NCBI GenBank assembly: GCA_022264855.1
Contig: JABYQU010000050.1
Span: forward strand, 186,001 to 250,000
Direction: 5' to 3'
Length of the DNA: 64,000 nucleotides
Origin: Lenzites betulinus
Taxonomy: Eukaryota > Basidiomycota > Agaricomycetes > Polyporales > Polyporaceae
Below, piece by piece: positions 1 through 11,281 of this stretch (position 1 is its first letter; each line of letters starts with the position of its first letter). The position numbers were made by a program, and so were the translations under genes. Under the pieces are notes generated by a model, which had not been told where the DNA came from, made no database searches, and saw nothing but the letters and a program-made list of their open reading frames with translations.

Positions 1-872
1 CATCCACAGGCTCATCCGATGAACTCCTAAGCCCATCACGCAAATCTTCATCGCCGCTTCAACGCAGGAACATTTTGTCGTCTCCCGGGAGTGTTCAACC
101 ACTCCTGTTGTCCCCGACTCCTGTCCGCTTTCTTTCCACTCAGCTCGTGCTATGGTCCCGACTCCCTCGACGTTGAACAGCATGTGAGCGACGGCCCACC
201 CGGCGCCATCATTCCACCATGCCGACGTTCTCTGAGCCCCCTCCGTTGTGTTGTTGCCTCTATCTGCTCCACCAGTAGTCACTTGTATTGTACAGGCCGC
301 TCAACCGGCCTTTGTGGCTTCTCATGGTTGATGTGGGCGGCTTATTCACATAGTACCGCTTGCCAATTGATATGATGATGACCCCGAAGCATCTGTGAAT
401 AACTGCAAGTAACGACCCAAGACTGAATTGATAGTATGTTGTAGTCTACATGGGTGTCTTGGGTTGTACTTCTATACTAACTTTGTCGCTGTCTTAATGT
501 ACTTAGCTGTCTTCCCAAGTATACCTACTTACTGGTGAAGCTCGGGTGACTTGTCAGGTAAACCCGCTGGTCTTCACAAGTCACGGACTTGAGAGGACTT
601 GACAGACTTCAATTACTTGGGGGGACACCCAAGTAACTATGTCAAAATGCTGATGAAGGAAGTACAAGATCTTGTTCCAGCGGGGCAGTCGCACGTCTGG
701 CAGGGCTGACACTCCTTTTAGACAATATCTCACATGGACCCATGTACAAACAATATCAGTGCTCTCACACTTGCCAGTCTAAAAGGAGTACAATACTCTG
801 CCTCCGCTGTGTCAATATCTTATAAAGTCTACTGAATCTTAAAAGTGTATATAAGGTGAGCCATCTCTTGCT
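1..872. other. Non-coding left edge with inverted repeats
   Basis: I see no convincing gene here. A 13-bp perfect inverted repeat (711-723, actccttttagac, and 777-789) encloses a smaller palindrome at 732-745 with 6-bp arms. The pentamer ACTTG and its complement CAAGT recur many times between about 410 and 640. The stretch lies directly upstream of a transposase remnant, so it may be the decayed 5' part of that element; this is inference. Confidence 0.4.
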
Positions 873-1133
873 GTGAAAGGTTGTCCCCACCTGACTCCAG
901 ACATGCAGCTGGAACCTGGAGGCAGCGCCCCTGGTCTACCATGCCCTTCCAAGACCATGCTTTACTGCAACTGCACTCGCTTGTGCGGTGGAGTTCTTCA
1001 AGTCATCGAGGACCATTGCAAATGGAACCGGCATGCGCTGTATTGTGCAGGTCCTCTGGAGTTCTTCAAATGCAGGGATGCTGACAATCTAGCAGCTGGT
1101 GCAGATGTTGCGGCTCCAATACCAATAGAGTGA
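873..1133 (+). pseudogene. TNP2/Plavaka transposase, N-terminal Cys-rich fragment
   Basis: An 86-codon open frame contains a cysteine-rich segment (YCNCTRLCGGV, later a CKWNRH stretch). It resembles the short zinc-knuckle found near the N-terminus of basidiomycete TNP2-type (Plavaka) CACTA transposases. The frame stops at 1131. About 50 bp further on, the 1190-3600 fold-back element begins, and the recognisable transposase homology resumes on its far side at about 3665. I infer that the two pieces were one gene before the insertion. The assignment of this short piece alone is tentative. Confidence 0.4.
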
Positions 1134-1189
1134 TTCTAACCCTCCCGTGGGTGCAAAGCTGATTGTGTCACAGCCTGGCCGTGCAATGC

Positions 1190-2130
1190 CACCATATGTT
1201 GTAGCAACAATGTATTATAAACCGGTACAGTGCCCGCACCGCAATACAAGTTAAACCGGTTAAATTAATGCATTGTGGGCCCCCCCACCCGGAGCTCCAG
1301 AGGTGCCTTCCAAATGTAGTAATAGATTGATAAGATGCCCGCAAACAGCGCCAGGACTTCCTAATCTGGCTGGCAGATACCTCTGACCATATCTACTGTA
1401 CCTATCTTATCTGCGGGCGCTTTTCTGATCATTTCCGGCCTCCTCGGCTCCTGCACTCCTCCTCGGCTATTAGGACCATAGGTGTGTACCCCTCCCCTGC
1501 TCTAGCTCACTCATTTCTCACCTGTTTTGCTTCTTTCTTTTTGCATTAGGTGGTGTTTTCAAATGCAATCAAAACACGCTACTTTTTGCGCCTTATAGTG
1601 GGCTACAAACAATGTCGAAAAAACGCACAAAATGGGCGCTTCCTAGACAAGTCGGCTCATAGCGGGACCGGTTTGCGTCGCAACGCGGCCGCTCTGGGCT
1701 CGTTCGAAAGCGACTATCAGTCGCGTTCGAAAGAGCCCAGCGCGAGGCAAATCGGACAAGAACTCGTCGAGACGTCCTCCTGCCAATGGGCAGGAGGACA
1801 TCTGGCCATATCGCCGTCAGATCTGGGTCGTTTTGTTTGATTCTTGCTGAAGATTATACCTGCTAACATTCGCTAACTAGATATACCTTTTGTTTTGCGT
1901 GAAACGAACATATGGGTGCCCAGGGAAGTGTCCAGTGTTCACCTACTGGGTGCTTCCTTGTGCAATACCTCCGCCAGTTCTTGCCCGATTTCCCCGCAGA
2001 ATATGCCGTCGGAAAGCGGCTGAATGCAGCTTTCCGACGGTATTTTGTGCATGGCAAGGCGACCACTCTGTGTGCTACAAAGTAATGTTCTCCCCCTGCC
2101 CTCTCCTCACATTCAGACTTACTCTCCATT
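1190..2130 (+). repeat. Left arm of fold-back element
   Basis: This arm matches the reverse complement of about 2680-3600. The outer ~640 bp (to about 1830) is clearly similar; the inner part is more diverged. It carries three near-perfect palindromes: 1694-1740 (around CGTTCGAAAGCGACT), 1775-1798 (arms TCCTCCTGCC/GGCAGGAGGA) and 2006-2040 (arms CCGTCGGAAAGC/GCTTTCCGACGG). Translation gives frames that also persist in the other arm (for example VGKRLNAAF at 2006-2035), so an old coding segment may be embedded. Confidence 0.6.
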
Positions 2131-2679
2131 TCTTCCACAGCAGGGAGTAGAGTAGTACAGACCCACAGCCAATGTTTATACAGTGTATTAGGTCACTTTG
2201 AAGGAGTCCCAGACTATGTACAATGTGTAGAACACAAAATATAAGTGAGATACTGCTTGAAATCCTTCAAATAGCAAAATGTTGCCCTTTGTGCACCATT
2301 TAGACAGTCTGTACAGAGATGTATGTTCCCAGATGTATGTAGACAGATTGGCACACTATTTAGCTTTTGAACAAGCCTAAGATCACATTTCTAGGATGAG
2401 TAGTTGTTGAGATATGCATTACAGGATATAACTAGAGTTAAGGGCTTGCAGTGCTTCGAGATGGGGCATGCTGTGGCTGAAAAAGGCGCATAGCCGCCCG
2501 TGCAATTGTGAGACGGTCATGAGACGCTTCCCGGGCGCCTGTCTACCCTGTCAAAGGAGAAATGCGGATATCTCAGGCATAAAGCGTCTGTTCCGCCCGC
2601 AATTTGGTACACAGGCTGATATAGCTAGCATACATATGTGTACAAGTTTTCGATCCGATCGGAGCGGTGTAGGGGGAGT

Positions 2680-3600
2680 AATATGCAAGGATAGGGTGGC
2701 CAAGTAAAAACAGCGTTCTGAGATGGCCGCTGCTTGTGTGGCAACGCAAAGTACACCGCCAGAAAGCGGCGTTCAGCCGCTTTCCGACTGTGTACTTCGC
2801 GCCGTGATCGGGGGAGAACTCATGGCGCCATCGCCCATGGAAGCGCTCAGTAAATGAGCACTGGACGCCCCCTTGGGCAGTTTCATCTGGGTTTGACACA
2901 AAGCGTATACTACACCTGCATTTCATATGTCAGTAGGTACAAAAGTAAGGAAACACAAAAGAAAACGGCAGAGAAACAATGGAGATATGGCCAGATGTCC
3001 TCCTGCCCATTGGCAGGAGGACGCCTCGACAACTTCTTGTCAGATTTGCCTCGCGCCGGGCTTGTTCGAAAGCGATTGATAGTCGCTTTCAAACGAGCCC
3101 AGCGCAGCCGCGTTGCGACACAAACTCATCTCGCTGTGGCCTGATTTGTCCTGGAAGCACCCATTTTGCGTGTGTTTTCCTGAATTAATTTGTAGCATAC
3201 TATATGACCTCGGAGGGGGTGCGTTTTGATCGCATTTGAAAATGACACCTAATGCAAAAAATACAAGGCGAAACGAGTGAGAAACGAGCGAGCTAGAGCA
3301 GGGGAGGGAGACATACCTGGGGTCCTAATAGCCAAGGAGGAGTATGGTAGCCGGAAATGATCAGAAAAGCGCCCATAGATAAGATAGGTACAGTAGATAT
3401 GGTCAGAGGTATCTGCCAGCCAGATTAGGAAGTCCCGGTGCTGTTTGCAGGCATCTTATCAATTTATTACTACATTTGGAAGGCACCTCCGGAGCTCGGG
3501 GGGGGGGGGGGCCACAATGCATTAAACTAACCGGTTTAACTTGTATTGCAGCACAGGCACCATACCGGTTTATAATACATTATTCCTACAACAGCAGCTG
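2680..3600 (-). repeat. Right arm of fold-back element
   Basis: This is the inverted counterpart of 1190-2130. It keeps the same palindromes: the TCCTCCTGCC hairpin at 2998-3021 and the GAAAGCGG hairpin near 2762-2784. It also keeps the VGKRLNAAF frame on the minus strand. A G-homopolymer near 3500 interrupts the similarity. Only about 550 bp (2130-2680) separates the arms; I recognise nothing in that spacer. Confidence 0.6.
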
Positions 3601-3664
3601 GCAATGCAACCTATTGTAGCTTGAGCGCACAGCGTCCATCAGGAGGTACGGGTGATGCACATGC

Positions 3665-4860
3665 ATGCCAATTATCAACAAACTGACCATGATACAGGCA
3701 GGCAGGGAGCATAGTGCACCGCCAGGTGCTCCTGCACAAGGTTTCTACCCACTTGCACCAAATGTGGCTCGCCCTCTGAGTCCCATCAAGAGGCCCGTGG
3801 ACATCGCAGGGCCCCTCAGCCTCCCAGATGAATGTGTTTGTCATGACAACAATCTGCTGGACCCCATCGACAATCCCAAGGCCCCCCTGCCCCCGAGCCC
3901 ATTTATGGGTACACCAAAGACGTTGATGTTTCACAGCAAGCGCGCCAACATGAAGTCACCGAGGTCCAGGACTTTGTGCAAGAACTCCGGACTGCGACAC
4001 TCAATGGCTCCGGTCTCTCAGTGGAGACAATCACATGCCTATGCAATCCATGCTGCCAGGTTGTCAATGTTACTCCCGAGGGGCACACCGCCATTTGAAT
4101 GTACCTTGCACGAGGGGACATGTCCAAGACAACTTCATGGACAATTGTGTGGCCCTTCTCAAGCTGCACCAGGAGCACAAAGCATCTTTCCCAACGTATG
4201 ATGGCATCAAGCACCTCGTTGCCGACATCACTGGTATCAACCCACTCATTTATGACATGTGCGTAAACTCCTGCATTGCCTCCACTGGCCCGTTTGCGGC
4301 CAACAACAAGTGCCCTGAGTGCCTGGAGCTTCGATACGACCCCCATGAGCCTGCGCACGGACACCAGACCGCACACCGCACATTCCACACCTACCCGCTT
4401 GGCCCACAACTGCAGGCCATGTATGCTTCTGTGGAGAATGCTCATCTCATGCACCACCACACAGAATGCACACACAAGATAAGAACACAGCTGTGTGATA
4501 ACCCAAACTCAATCCGGGACCTTGACAACATCTACTAGGGTAACAACTATCTGGCTGCAGTCGGAGACGGGTGTATCAAGGATGAGGACTCTGTCATGAT
4601 GATTTCTCTCAACAGTGTGCAGCTCTATCAGTCCAAGAACAGCAACTGCTGGTTCTTCATCTGGGTTTTGTTTGACCTCCCGCCGATGTCACGCTATAAG
4701 AAAGATTTGTCCTCCCCAGTGGCATCATCGGTGGTCCAAAAAAGGCCAAAAACATCAACTCCTTCTTATTCCCCTGCATGCATCATGTGGCGGCTCTCCA
4801 ATGCAAAGGCCTGCAAATCTGGGATGCTGCATGACAGCATCAATTTAAGTCTGACATGTT
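3665..4860 (+). pseudogene. TNP2/Plavaka-type CACTA transposase remnant
   Basis: The clearest block is 4035-4538, containing YDMCVNSCIASTGPFA, CPECLELRYDP and FHTYPLGPQLQAMYAS. These match, in order, the conserved YDVCxNSCxAYTGPFA / CPxCgxxRYDP / PxGPQLQAL signature of basidiomycete Plavaka (TNP2-like) transposases. A stop at 4536-4538 interrupts the frame. The continuation GDGCIKDEDSVMMISLN, then QLYQSKNSNCWFFIWVLFD follows in the same frame at about 4540-4700, and further pieces (FLFP, HHVAALQ, IWDA) need a frame change near 4710. The gene therefore has at least one nonsense and one frameshift lesion and lacks its 3' half, including the catalytic region. It is not expected to be active. Confidence 0.75.
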
Positions 4861-6130
4861 TCTGTATCTGGTGACCTGTTTGGCACCTACTTTGTACCAC
4901 TCATAGCGCAGTGAGTACTTCACCTATGGGCTTGAGAAAGGTACCATTGGAAAGCCATGATTGAGGGCTATCAGATAGTATCACTATGGTGTGAAATGAA
5001 TGCATATTGTGATCACAGTAGCCATGATCAGTATCTATAAGTGACATGGGGTCACACACTATAACAACACATGGCCTACTAGTACCAAGTGTGTATGTTC
5101 CTTAAATATAGGTGTATGAAGAAGCACTCTTTTGCATAAATCAATATGGATGTTGACCATATATTCTGAGTATCAGTCTTGTGGCTGTGTCCCAGTCTTA
5201 TGGTGTAATTTATATCAGAAGTGCAGTCACATTATATATAATCTGTATACTATGGCATATACTCTAACTAGATTTGATACAGTCTACAAGTGGTAGCTTA
5301 TACATGTAATATTGTAATCACCCACCACTATTGATATCAGTTTGACCTTGTCACGGTATTATATCTTCTTAGATCATTCAAATATTCTATTAGTGTTTAT
5401 ATAAAGGTTTATATAACTCTCCAAGCAATGCCACTATTGAATAGCTGTCAGTAAATACCTAAGCCTATTGTTAGTGCTATATGTCATGTGTATTCAGTAT
5501 GAACTCTAGAACCCCAGTATATAGCACCACATTATTACTCCACACAACACCATAATTGCTTTTGCTATATACTAGTTATCCATATACTAGAAGCCTTGAT
5601 AAAATATCTTATTAATCAACTCACCCAATGCAGAACTCTAGTCAGACTCTAATCAAGCCTTTTCTGTAAGTCCTGTGGACTCTATTCTGAGCCTTCAGCC
5701 CCATCACAGATTAAAGGGTGCAACCTCAGTATTGCCCCAAAGTATCTTAATAGCTCTATGATAGCCTTTCTTCTTATATAAAATTGCAACTAGTCTCTAG
5801 TCTGATCAGGTCAGGGCTTTATCTCTAGACTCTGGCCTTTTCTCCCAACTATAAAAAAATATGAACACTAACTCTTTTGAATGGTATAGAATAATAATAA
5901 GTGCACCATACAAATATATTATAGAAGGGTTAAATATATTCAAATGGAATAATGCTGATGCAGATGGTCATAACTGCTGGAAATACTAAAATCAGAAGCT
6001 TCACCGAAACTATAATTCTGCTATGGGTATATAAATATTGACAATAGCAAAAAGAGATATTGTGATATACCAAGCCATAAAATATGTTTGAAACCTCACA
6101 CAAGTTCCCCACCCTAAGCAATTGTATCTG
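4861..6130. other. AT-rich gene-free stretch
   Basis: A markedly AT-richer segment without any supportable coding frame; short frames occur by chance only. It follows the TNP2 remnant and could hold its decayed 3' part or another degraded repeat. No terminal repeats were found by eye. Confidence 0.5.
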
Positions 6131-6133
6131 CCA

Positions 6134-6283
6134 TTAATGGCCCACTTTCAATGAGTCAATAACAGCAGCTACGGCTTTGGAGGAAGCATCAGTGTGTATA
6201 ACATCAGGCTTGGGTGACATGGAAGGTTCTTGGTTGGTTACAGCCTTGCTTTTGCCCTTGCAGGTGTGCACTTTGGGAGCCAT
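6134..6283 (-). CDS. Hypothetical 49-residue frame
   Basis: A small minus-strand frame starts MAPKVHTCKGKSKAV and ends KAVAAVIDSLKVGH. Its base composition is more gene-like than the surrounding AT-rich DNA. The Lys/Ser-rich start resembles N-termini of transposon-encoded proteins in agaricomycetes, but I recognise no domain. It may be a fragment of a longer mobile-element gene or chance. Confidence 0.2.
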   Translation of the reverse strand: MAPKVHTCKGKSKAVTNQEPSMSPKPDVIHTDASSKAVAAVIDSLKVGH

Positions 6284-6686
6284 GAGAATGGTGTTGACAG
6301 GAGTGAGAGGGAAGAGGAGGAAGTTTGCACCAAAGTCCTGAAAACCGTGAGCGTTGATGCACTGGAACCTGCTATAACAGCAGGATAGAGGGCGCGGCCG
6401 AGAGCCTAGGGGGCGAGGCCGGACGTAGTGCGGGGAGGGAAGGATAATGCCTGCGAGTAAGGGCTGGTTTTCCCTTCACTGGGCTCATACGGGGCATCGC
6501 AGGCCACGGTCGTCCTGCTATTTGCAGAGGGAAAAGGGTATGCAGTTCACCGGTTCTATCGCAACCGGTCGCAGTGCCAGCGAACAGGTAAGGAGGATTG
6601 GACGGGCCAGTCGCGATAGTCAGAGGAAGCCGCGATCGTAGTCGCAAGTTCACGTCGCAGCTCGCGGTCACGGTTCGCAGTTTGCG

Positions 6687-6714
6687 GTCGCAGTCGCAGT
6701 CGCAGTCGCAGTCG
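6687..6714. repeat. Short tandem repeat (GTCGCA)n
   Basis: Four full copies plus a partial copy of the hexamer GTCGCA. The flanks (6550-6960) carry further scattered GTCGC/GCGAC motifs, giving a low-complexity GC-rich patch with no convincing gene. Confidence 0.8.
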
Positions 6715-7178
6715 GTACCGGGGCCGTTCTATGAGATCTGAGGAGTGGGGATTGCTTGCATTCTGAAAACTACGGAGCACGGAATATATACATGGACGAT
6801 ACCGGGTCGCTCTCCTAAAGTCCGAGATCAGCCGGTCGCACGGCCAGACTCCTCCTGCTGCGACTACGGCCCTCAGGCGCCCACGACTCAGCCGGGCGCG
6901 CGACGGCTTGCGACAGCTGCGCCTCAGCCTGCTACGCCCGTGCCTAGCTGTACCGTTCCAGCCTCAGTGGGCCGCAGGTCGCATCAGCGTGAGTTGGTCT
7001 GTGCACGAGGCACGAACACAAGCAAGAGTGATTGCGGGAGGACCCGCATTAACTGTCATTGGCTGCTTGTAGTGGCCCAGTCTGTGGCAGAATGTCAGTA
7101 CCTGGGCCGGAGTAATTGAGATATCTTTGTTGAGTCCTGCCATTGTCTTGAACTGCTCTGAGTAATCTGCAGACAAGT

Positions 7179-7830
7179 ATGTCAGCTGCACATCAACCAC
7201 CCTGGGCACACTATGTATGCCCTCACTGCCATAAGCTGCTCACCTCAGAACACGCCTTGGCAGCACACATTAGTAACCACCCTGCTTATTGGCAAGCTAA
7301 GGCAGCCATGTGCAAGGCCCAGCATGCAAGCGCTGTAGAGCTAGGACCTATTCTGGTGACACCATTGGAACATTTTTGTGGGGAGTATCAAGACCTAGAG
7401 GGGCAGGACCAAGTTGTGCTGGTCAGAGATGATGTTGAGATGGATGAATGGGAAAAACATACCACTGGTGTGGACAGTGGCATCAACAGTGATCATGCTG
7501 CCAAGGCTGCAGCAACACTAGACCAGGAATCTAGAAGCCAGCCGTCAGTATGACATTGTGCAAGTGTAGAGGTGGTTCCTGACATTATGCAAGGAGGCCT
7601 CCCACATTGGCCATGAGTTGAGGACCATCCAGGAGCTGCTGGCAAAACATATGGGTGAGCTGCAACACCCTTTGAGGAGCTCTTGCAACAACAGAGGTCA
7701 CAAGGCAATGTACCTTATGCCCCATTTGAAGACCTTGCAGAATGGAATCTTGCTGAGTGGCTTGTCACCTCAGGGTTGACACAGAGCAGCATCGAGAAGT
7801 TCCTGAAGCTTCCTATAGTGAGTGTTAGCA
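7179..7830 (+). pseudogene. Second TNP2/Plavaka transposase, 5' fragment
   Basis: The first frame (7179-7553) starts with a zinc-finger-like motif, YVCPHCHKLLTSEHALAAHI, of the kind found at the very N-terminus of Plavaka transposases. After a stop, a second frame (7683-7830) contains YAPFEDLAEWNLAEWLV and FLKLPI. This is the conserved 'aPFeDeeEWeLAxWLi...FLkLPI' block that precedes the TNP2 region in this family. The remainder of the transposase is absent; a MITE begins about 160 bp downstream. The gene is truncated and frame-broken. Confidence 0.65.
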
Positions 7831-7986
7831 TATTAATGATGAGCAGAAGAAACACTAATGCTCAACTGCACTTGAATGATAAGACCCTCAGGCTCTCACC
7901 GTGGCTATGCTGCTGTGACTTTTACTGATGACTTGCATTGCTGATGTCATGTCACCTCCAGAGCCGTGGGAACGGATGTGGATGGA

Positions 7987-8575
7987 CACAGGGGGCAAAG
8001 TAAAATATTCCGGAGGAAAACATGCCATGAAGATGTCGGAGTTTGAAAGCTTGTTTGTATCATTTTGCGCGCACGAACATGGCTGAGATAAAATGGGAGT
8101 TTTTGACATATTATTGACATAATTGTGGTGTGTTCTACCCAAAAACATAGCGAAAAATATCAGAGATGTTCGCGGAATGTTTAGGAGTGAAACATGTCCA
8201 AAAGAAATGTCAAGCAGATATGAAGGAATCATGGCATGTTATGGAAGACAAAACGACATAGTGATGGCAGCAATATTTCCCATGTTCTCTATGCAATGTT
8301 TGTGTTATATTTTACAACGCACCATGTCATAAAAAGTGAAAATGTCCTTGCCATTTTCGTTCCACAGAAACATGGCAGACAACATGTCTAGAAAAGTTCG
8401 AATATTATTGCTTTTTTTGTGCTGACAACATGCCAAAAATGTGCAGTTCGTGATATCGTAGATTTCTGACATGTTTCAGCCATGTTCGTGCGCGCAAAAT
8501 GACACAAACAACTTTTCAAACTCCGACATCTTCATGGCATGTTTTCCTCCGGAATATTTTACTTTGCCCCCTGTG
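7987..8575. mobile_element. ~590-bp MITE with hAT-like inverted termini
   Basis: The ends are inverted copies over about 110 bp. The left begins CACAGGGGGCAAAGTAAAAT and the right end reads as its reverse complement, with only a few differences. CAGGGG-type termini are typical of hAT elements. No clear target-site duplication is visible; flanks share only GGAT. The interior encodes nothing, but is unusually rich in CATGT/ACATG motifs. Probably a non-autonomous element. Confidence 0.65.
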
Positions 8576-8955
8576 GGATACAAGCATCCACGGATGTCTT
8601 TCCCACGGATGCACGGATTATCTCGGATATATCCAAGGCATCCCCTGCACAGCAATCACCTTCCCCCTCTCCTGTTACTTGACGTAGACGGCCGTACAGG
8701 CACTACTCGCTGCAGCTTACTATAGCACAAACCTAAGACGAAAAAACTCTCTCTCATTGACCACTGCGGCCAGCTAGGCTCTAAAGAGCGCTAAAGAGCG
8801 TGCCGGACTCATTTACGGGTAAAATGCCTGCAGCACAGAGGATCCCAGCCTGAGACACCAAGTGGATCTAGATAGGACATTAAATCTCGTGTGTGATGAC
8901 AGCTGTACACCAGAGCGAATAAGTATTATAAAGGCGCGCCAAATCCACCCCCTAC
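8576..8955. other. Intergenic, nothing recognised
   Basis: Between the MITE and the 3' end of the GT69 gene. No gene or clear signal seen. Confidence 0.4.
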
Positions 8956-11281
8956 TCATGATATCAGAGTCTCCTCCAGCTCCTTATGAATCGAGAACGA
9001 CATCCTTCTCTGCGTCTTCGCCGCCCTCCGTCCGCCGGTCGTCCTTAAGCAGCCGCCGTTAGCATGAGCACCGATCTCACACAGAACGAGCTCCGCCACA
9101 TACCTCTGCTCCTGACACACGAAGTTATCCGGCGCGCCCTCCCACTCATCCAACACATCCTGCCTGCTCCCGACCTCCCGCTCCTCCTCGCGATCCGGCG
9201 GGCCAAACAGGTCGAGCGCGAGCTGCGTATGCGACACGCCCGCGTACGTCGTCACGCACCGCGGATTCACCAGGATCCGCGCCGCGAGGAACACGCCGTT
9301 CGGGATCGTCAGCCGCGGCGCGGTCGTGTCCCAGTACGGCTCCGGGGGATCCGCCACCGGCAGGTCCGACGCGTCGTAATCCGATCCGGCGTTCGCGTCC
9401 GCGTCGTCCTTCGGCTTGTCCGCCTGTCGCGGCGCGAGGTCCTCCCCTTCGACCGGCGCGCGCTTGCGCTGCTTGACGGTCTCGGTGGTGGCCACGGGTG
9501 GTTCAGGCTCGAGCGCTTTCATTCCTTCCTTGGCCTTCCACAACCATAGGTCGCGGCAGAACCACGCTTGTGTGCTGTCCAGACAAGGCGCCTCGGGGTC
9601 CCGCTCCGGGACATCCGCGTAGCTAGCAGTGGAATTGAAGAAATCGTCGCCGGCGCGATACGAGATGCCGGCGTAGTACGATTGGAAAGGATCCACGACG
9701 TGCGTGCCCGACTCGCAGCAGAAGACCTGGAACGGGAGATGCTGCGTGTAGCGCTGAGCGCTCGTAGGATCGCGCGGGGGGACTGAAGTAGTCGAGGACT
9801 CCGATATGGCGGAGGACTTCGACTGACGGAACTGGTCGCCGTTGATATCGCGTGTTCTCCACCTGCGGAGGATGTCAGGATATCTGAGTGAGCGGTGAAA
9901 TCCCACGGCGTACCTGTCCGAGAAGATGAAGAAGCCGTTGTGCTCTGCCCAATCCATGCCGCAGACCATGGCAGCGTCATTCGCAATGCTGACTTTGATG
10001 GTCTCCAGGATATCATTTGGGCACGTGAAGCCTTTGAGCCAGATAACGCGGTGGAACTTGATATTGCGACGTTCGTAGAGTTCGTGGAGCGGTTCGAGCA
10101 CGAGGTTGCGGGTATAAGCCTCCTCAAGTGGGTAATATGCGGCGGAAGGGTCCTCAGTCATGCCGGGCACGCGGCGAATCCTGAAGGGTACGCCGAGCAG
10201 GGTGAGAACAGCCTCGCAGAGGTCGGTCAGGGTTTCTGTAGAGTCAGAAGAGTCATAGTCCAGCATAGATACGAAGATGTTGGACGGCCCTAGACGTTTC
10301 GCGAGTTGGACGATAACAGAGAGCTGGTCGACAATGAAGTGGTCGGCAGAGTGGATTACCATCCCGACGTAGTACAGGTGGTTCTGGCGTGCGAGGTCCT
10401 CGTATGCGTCTTCGTACTTGTTCTGGCCGAATGGACGGGTGAGGGTGGGACATAGGGCAGCGACCCATCCGTTGAGGGTCAGGAGTTGTTCTATGGCGGA
10501 AAGGACGGACTGTTCGTCCATATGCGACGTTTCATGGTTTAGGATACTGTGAGACACCAATGACTGTTAAGTATATGTGCCCCGACACATTTGGAAAGCT
10601 GAGGCTATGATTGCAAGGAGGAAGGGATACCGCCTGCTTCCTATTATGTACCGGTGGCATAGAGATACCTGTCCCAAGGAAGTCCACGGTGTATAGCGTG
10701 AACGCGGCCCGGAGTTGTCATTGCACCACGCGTGATTTATGCAAGGTATTTCACCATCTCATGATAGTGAAGGGACATTGTTTGCGAGGATGCATCCCTG
10801 CCATGAAATGTCTTCAAACACTTGCTTGTTCAGACATGTCTAACTTTCGGCGACCGTACGCCGGCAGCCGGCCATGATCTACGGCGAACTGCCAAGGTGG
10901 ACAGCACGCGGTCTTTACAGAGCACATCGCTCCGCGGCATAACAGAGGACAGATACGGCATAGGACTCACTATGGTTTCTGGAAGCGCTCCCAGTAATCC
11001 TGCACGCCATCGTCGATGATATCCGCGAAGAGGTCCGGACGATCATCCCTGCCCATGCGCGCCTGCAGGAACTTGTGTTTCCGGGCATCAAGCTGCTTGT
11101 CCGCACCAGTGACATAGTCGAGGACGTTTTGCTTGCGGATTTCGTTTGGGTCGGAGGGGCCGTAAAGAGCGGAGACGGAGGTAGAGGTGGACGGGGCAGC
11201 GACAAGGAGCTTGACGAGGAAAGCGAGGAAAGCGAGACCAGCGATGCGGAGAACAGTCCTCCGGCGTATCATGATGGCCAT
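8956..11281 (-). CDS. GT69 (CAP59/CMT1-type) mannosyltransferase
   Basis: Type II Golgi membrane protein predicted to transfer mannose in cell-wall or capsule-like polysaccharide synthesis. Exon 1 (11281-10971) encodes a basic start and one hydrophobic anchor (IAGLAFLAFLVKLLVA, residues ~13-28). A GTGAGT/CACAG intron (10970-10547) leads to exon 2 (10546-8956); together ~633 residues in frame. Exon 2 shows the GT69 order of motifs: IFVSMLDYDSSDST (donor-site acidic cluster), a FHRVIWLKGFTCPNDILE stretch, CGMDW, FQVFCCESG and LVNPRCVTTYA. These match Cryptococcus Cmt1/Cap59 relatives. The single intron is 424 nt, far longer than others here. The first 13 bases of this CDS and its promoter are copied at 29956 (see the duplicated block). 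Confidence 0.85.

Larger units (their letters stand above)
1190..3600. mobile_element. 2.4-kb fold-back DNA transposon (hAT-like)
   Basis: The two halves of this segment are inverted copies of one another. The termini read CACCATATGTTGTAG and, inverted, CAGCTGCTGTTGTAG, then continue as a shared TATAAACCGG-containing stretch. A 7-bp direct repeat GCAATGC lies immediately outside at 1183-1189 and 3601-3607 and is a plausible target-site duplication; the eighth base differs. The CA-start and ~8-bp duplication suggest the hAT superfamily, but no transposase is encoded, so the element would be non-autonomous. It sits inside a TNP2 transposase remnant, so it is the younger of the two. Confidence 0.65.

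Noticed and set aside
3903..4475. 190-codon minus-strand frame
   Set aside because: Opposite strand of the TNP2 remnant, whose plus-strand motifs are diagnostic.
6687..6714. CRISPR-like or telomeric array
   Set aside because: It is only a hexamer microsatellite of four to five units with no spacers and no telomeric (TTAGGG) sequence; CRISPR is not expected in a fungal nuclear genome.
9064..9549. 161-codon plus-strand frame, Arg/Leu-rich
   Set aside because: Antisense of the GT69 catalytic exon.
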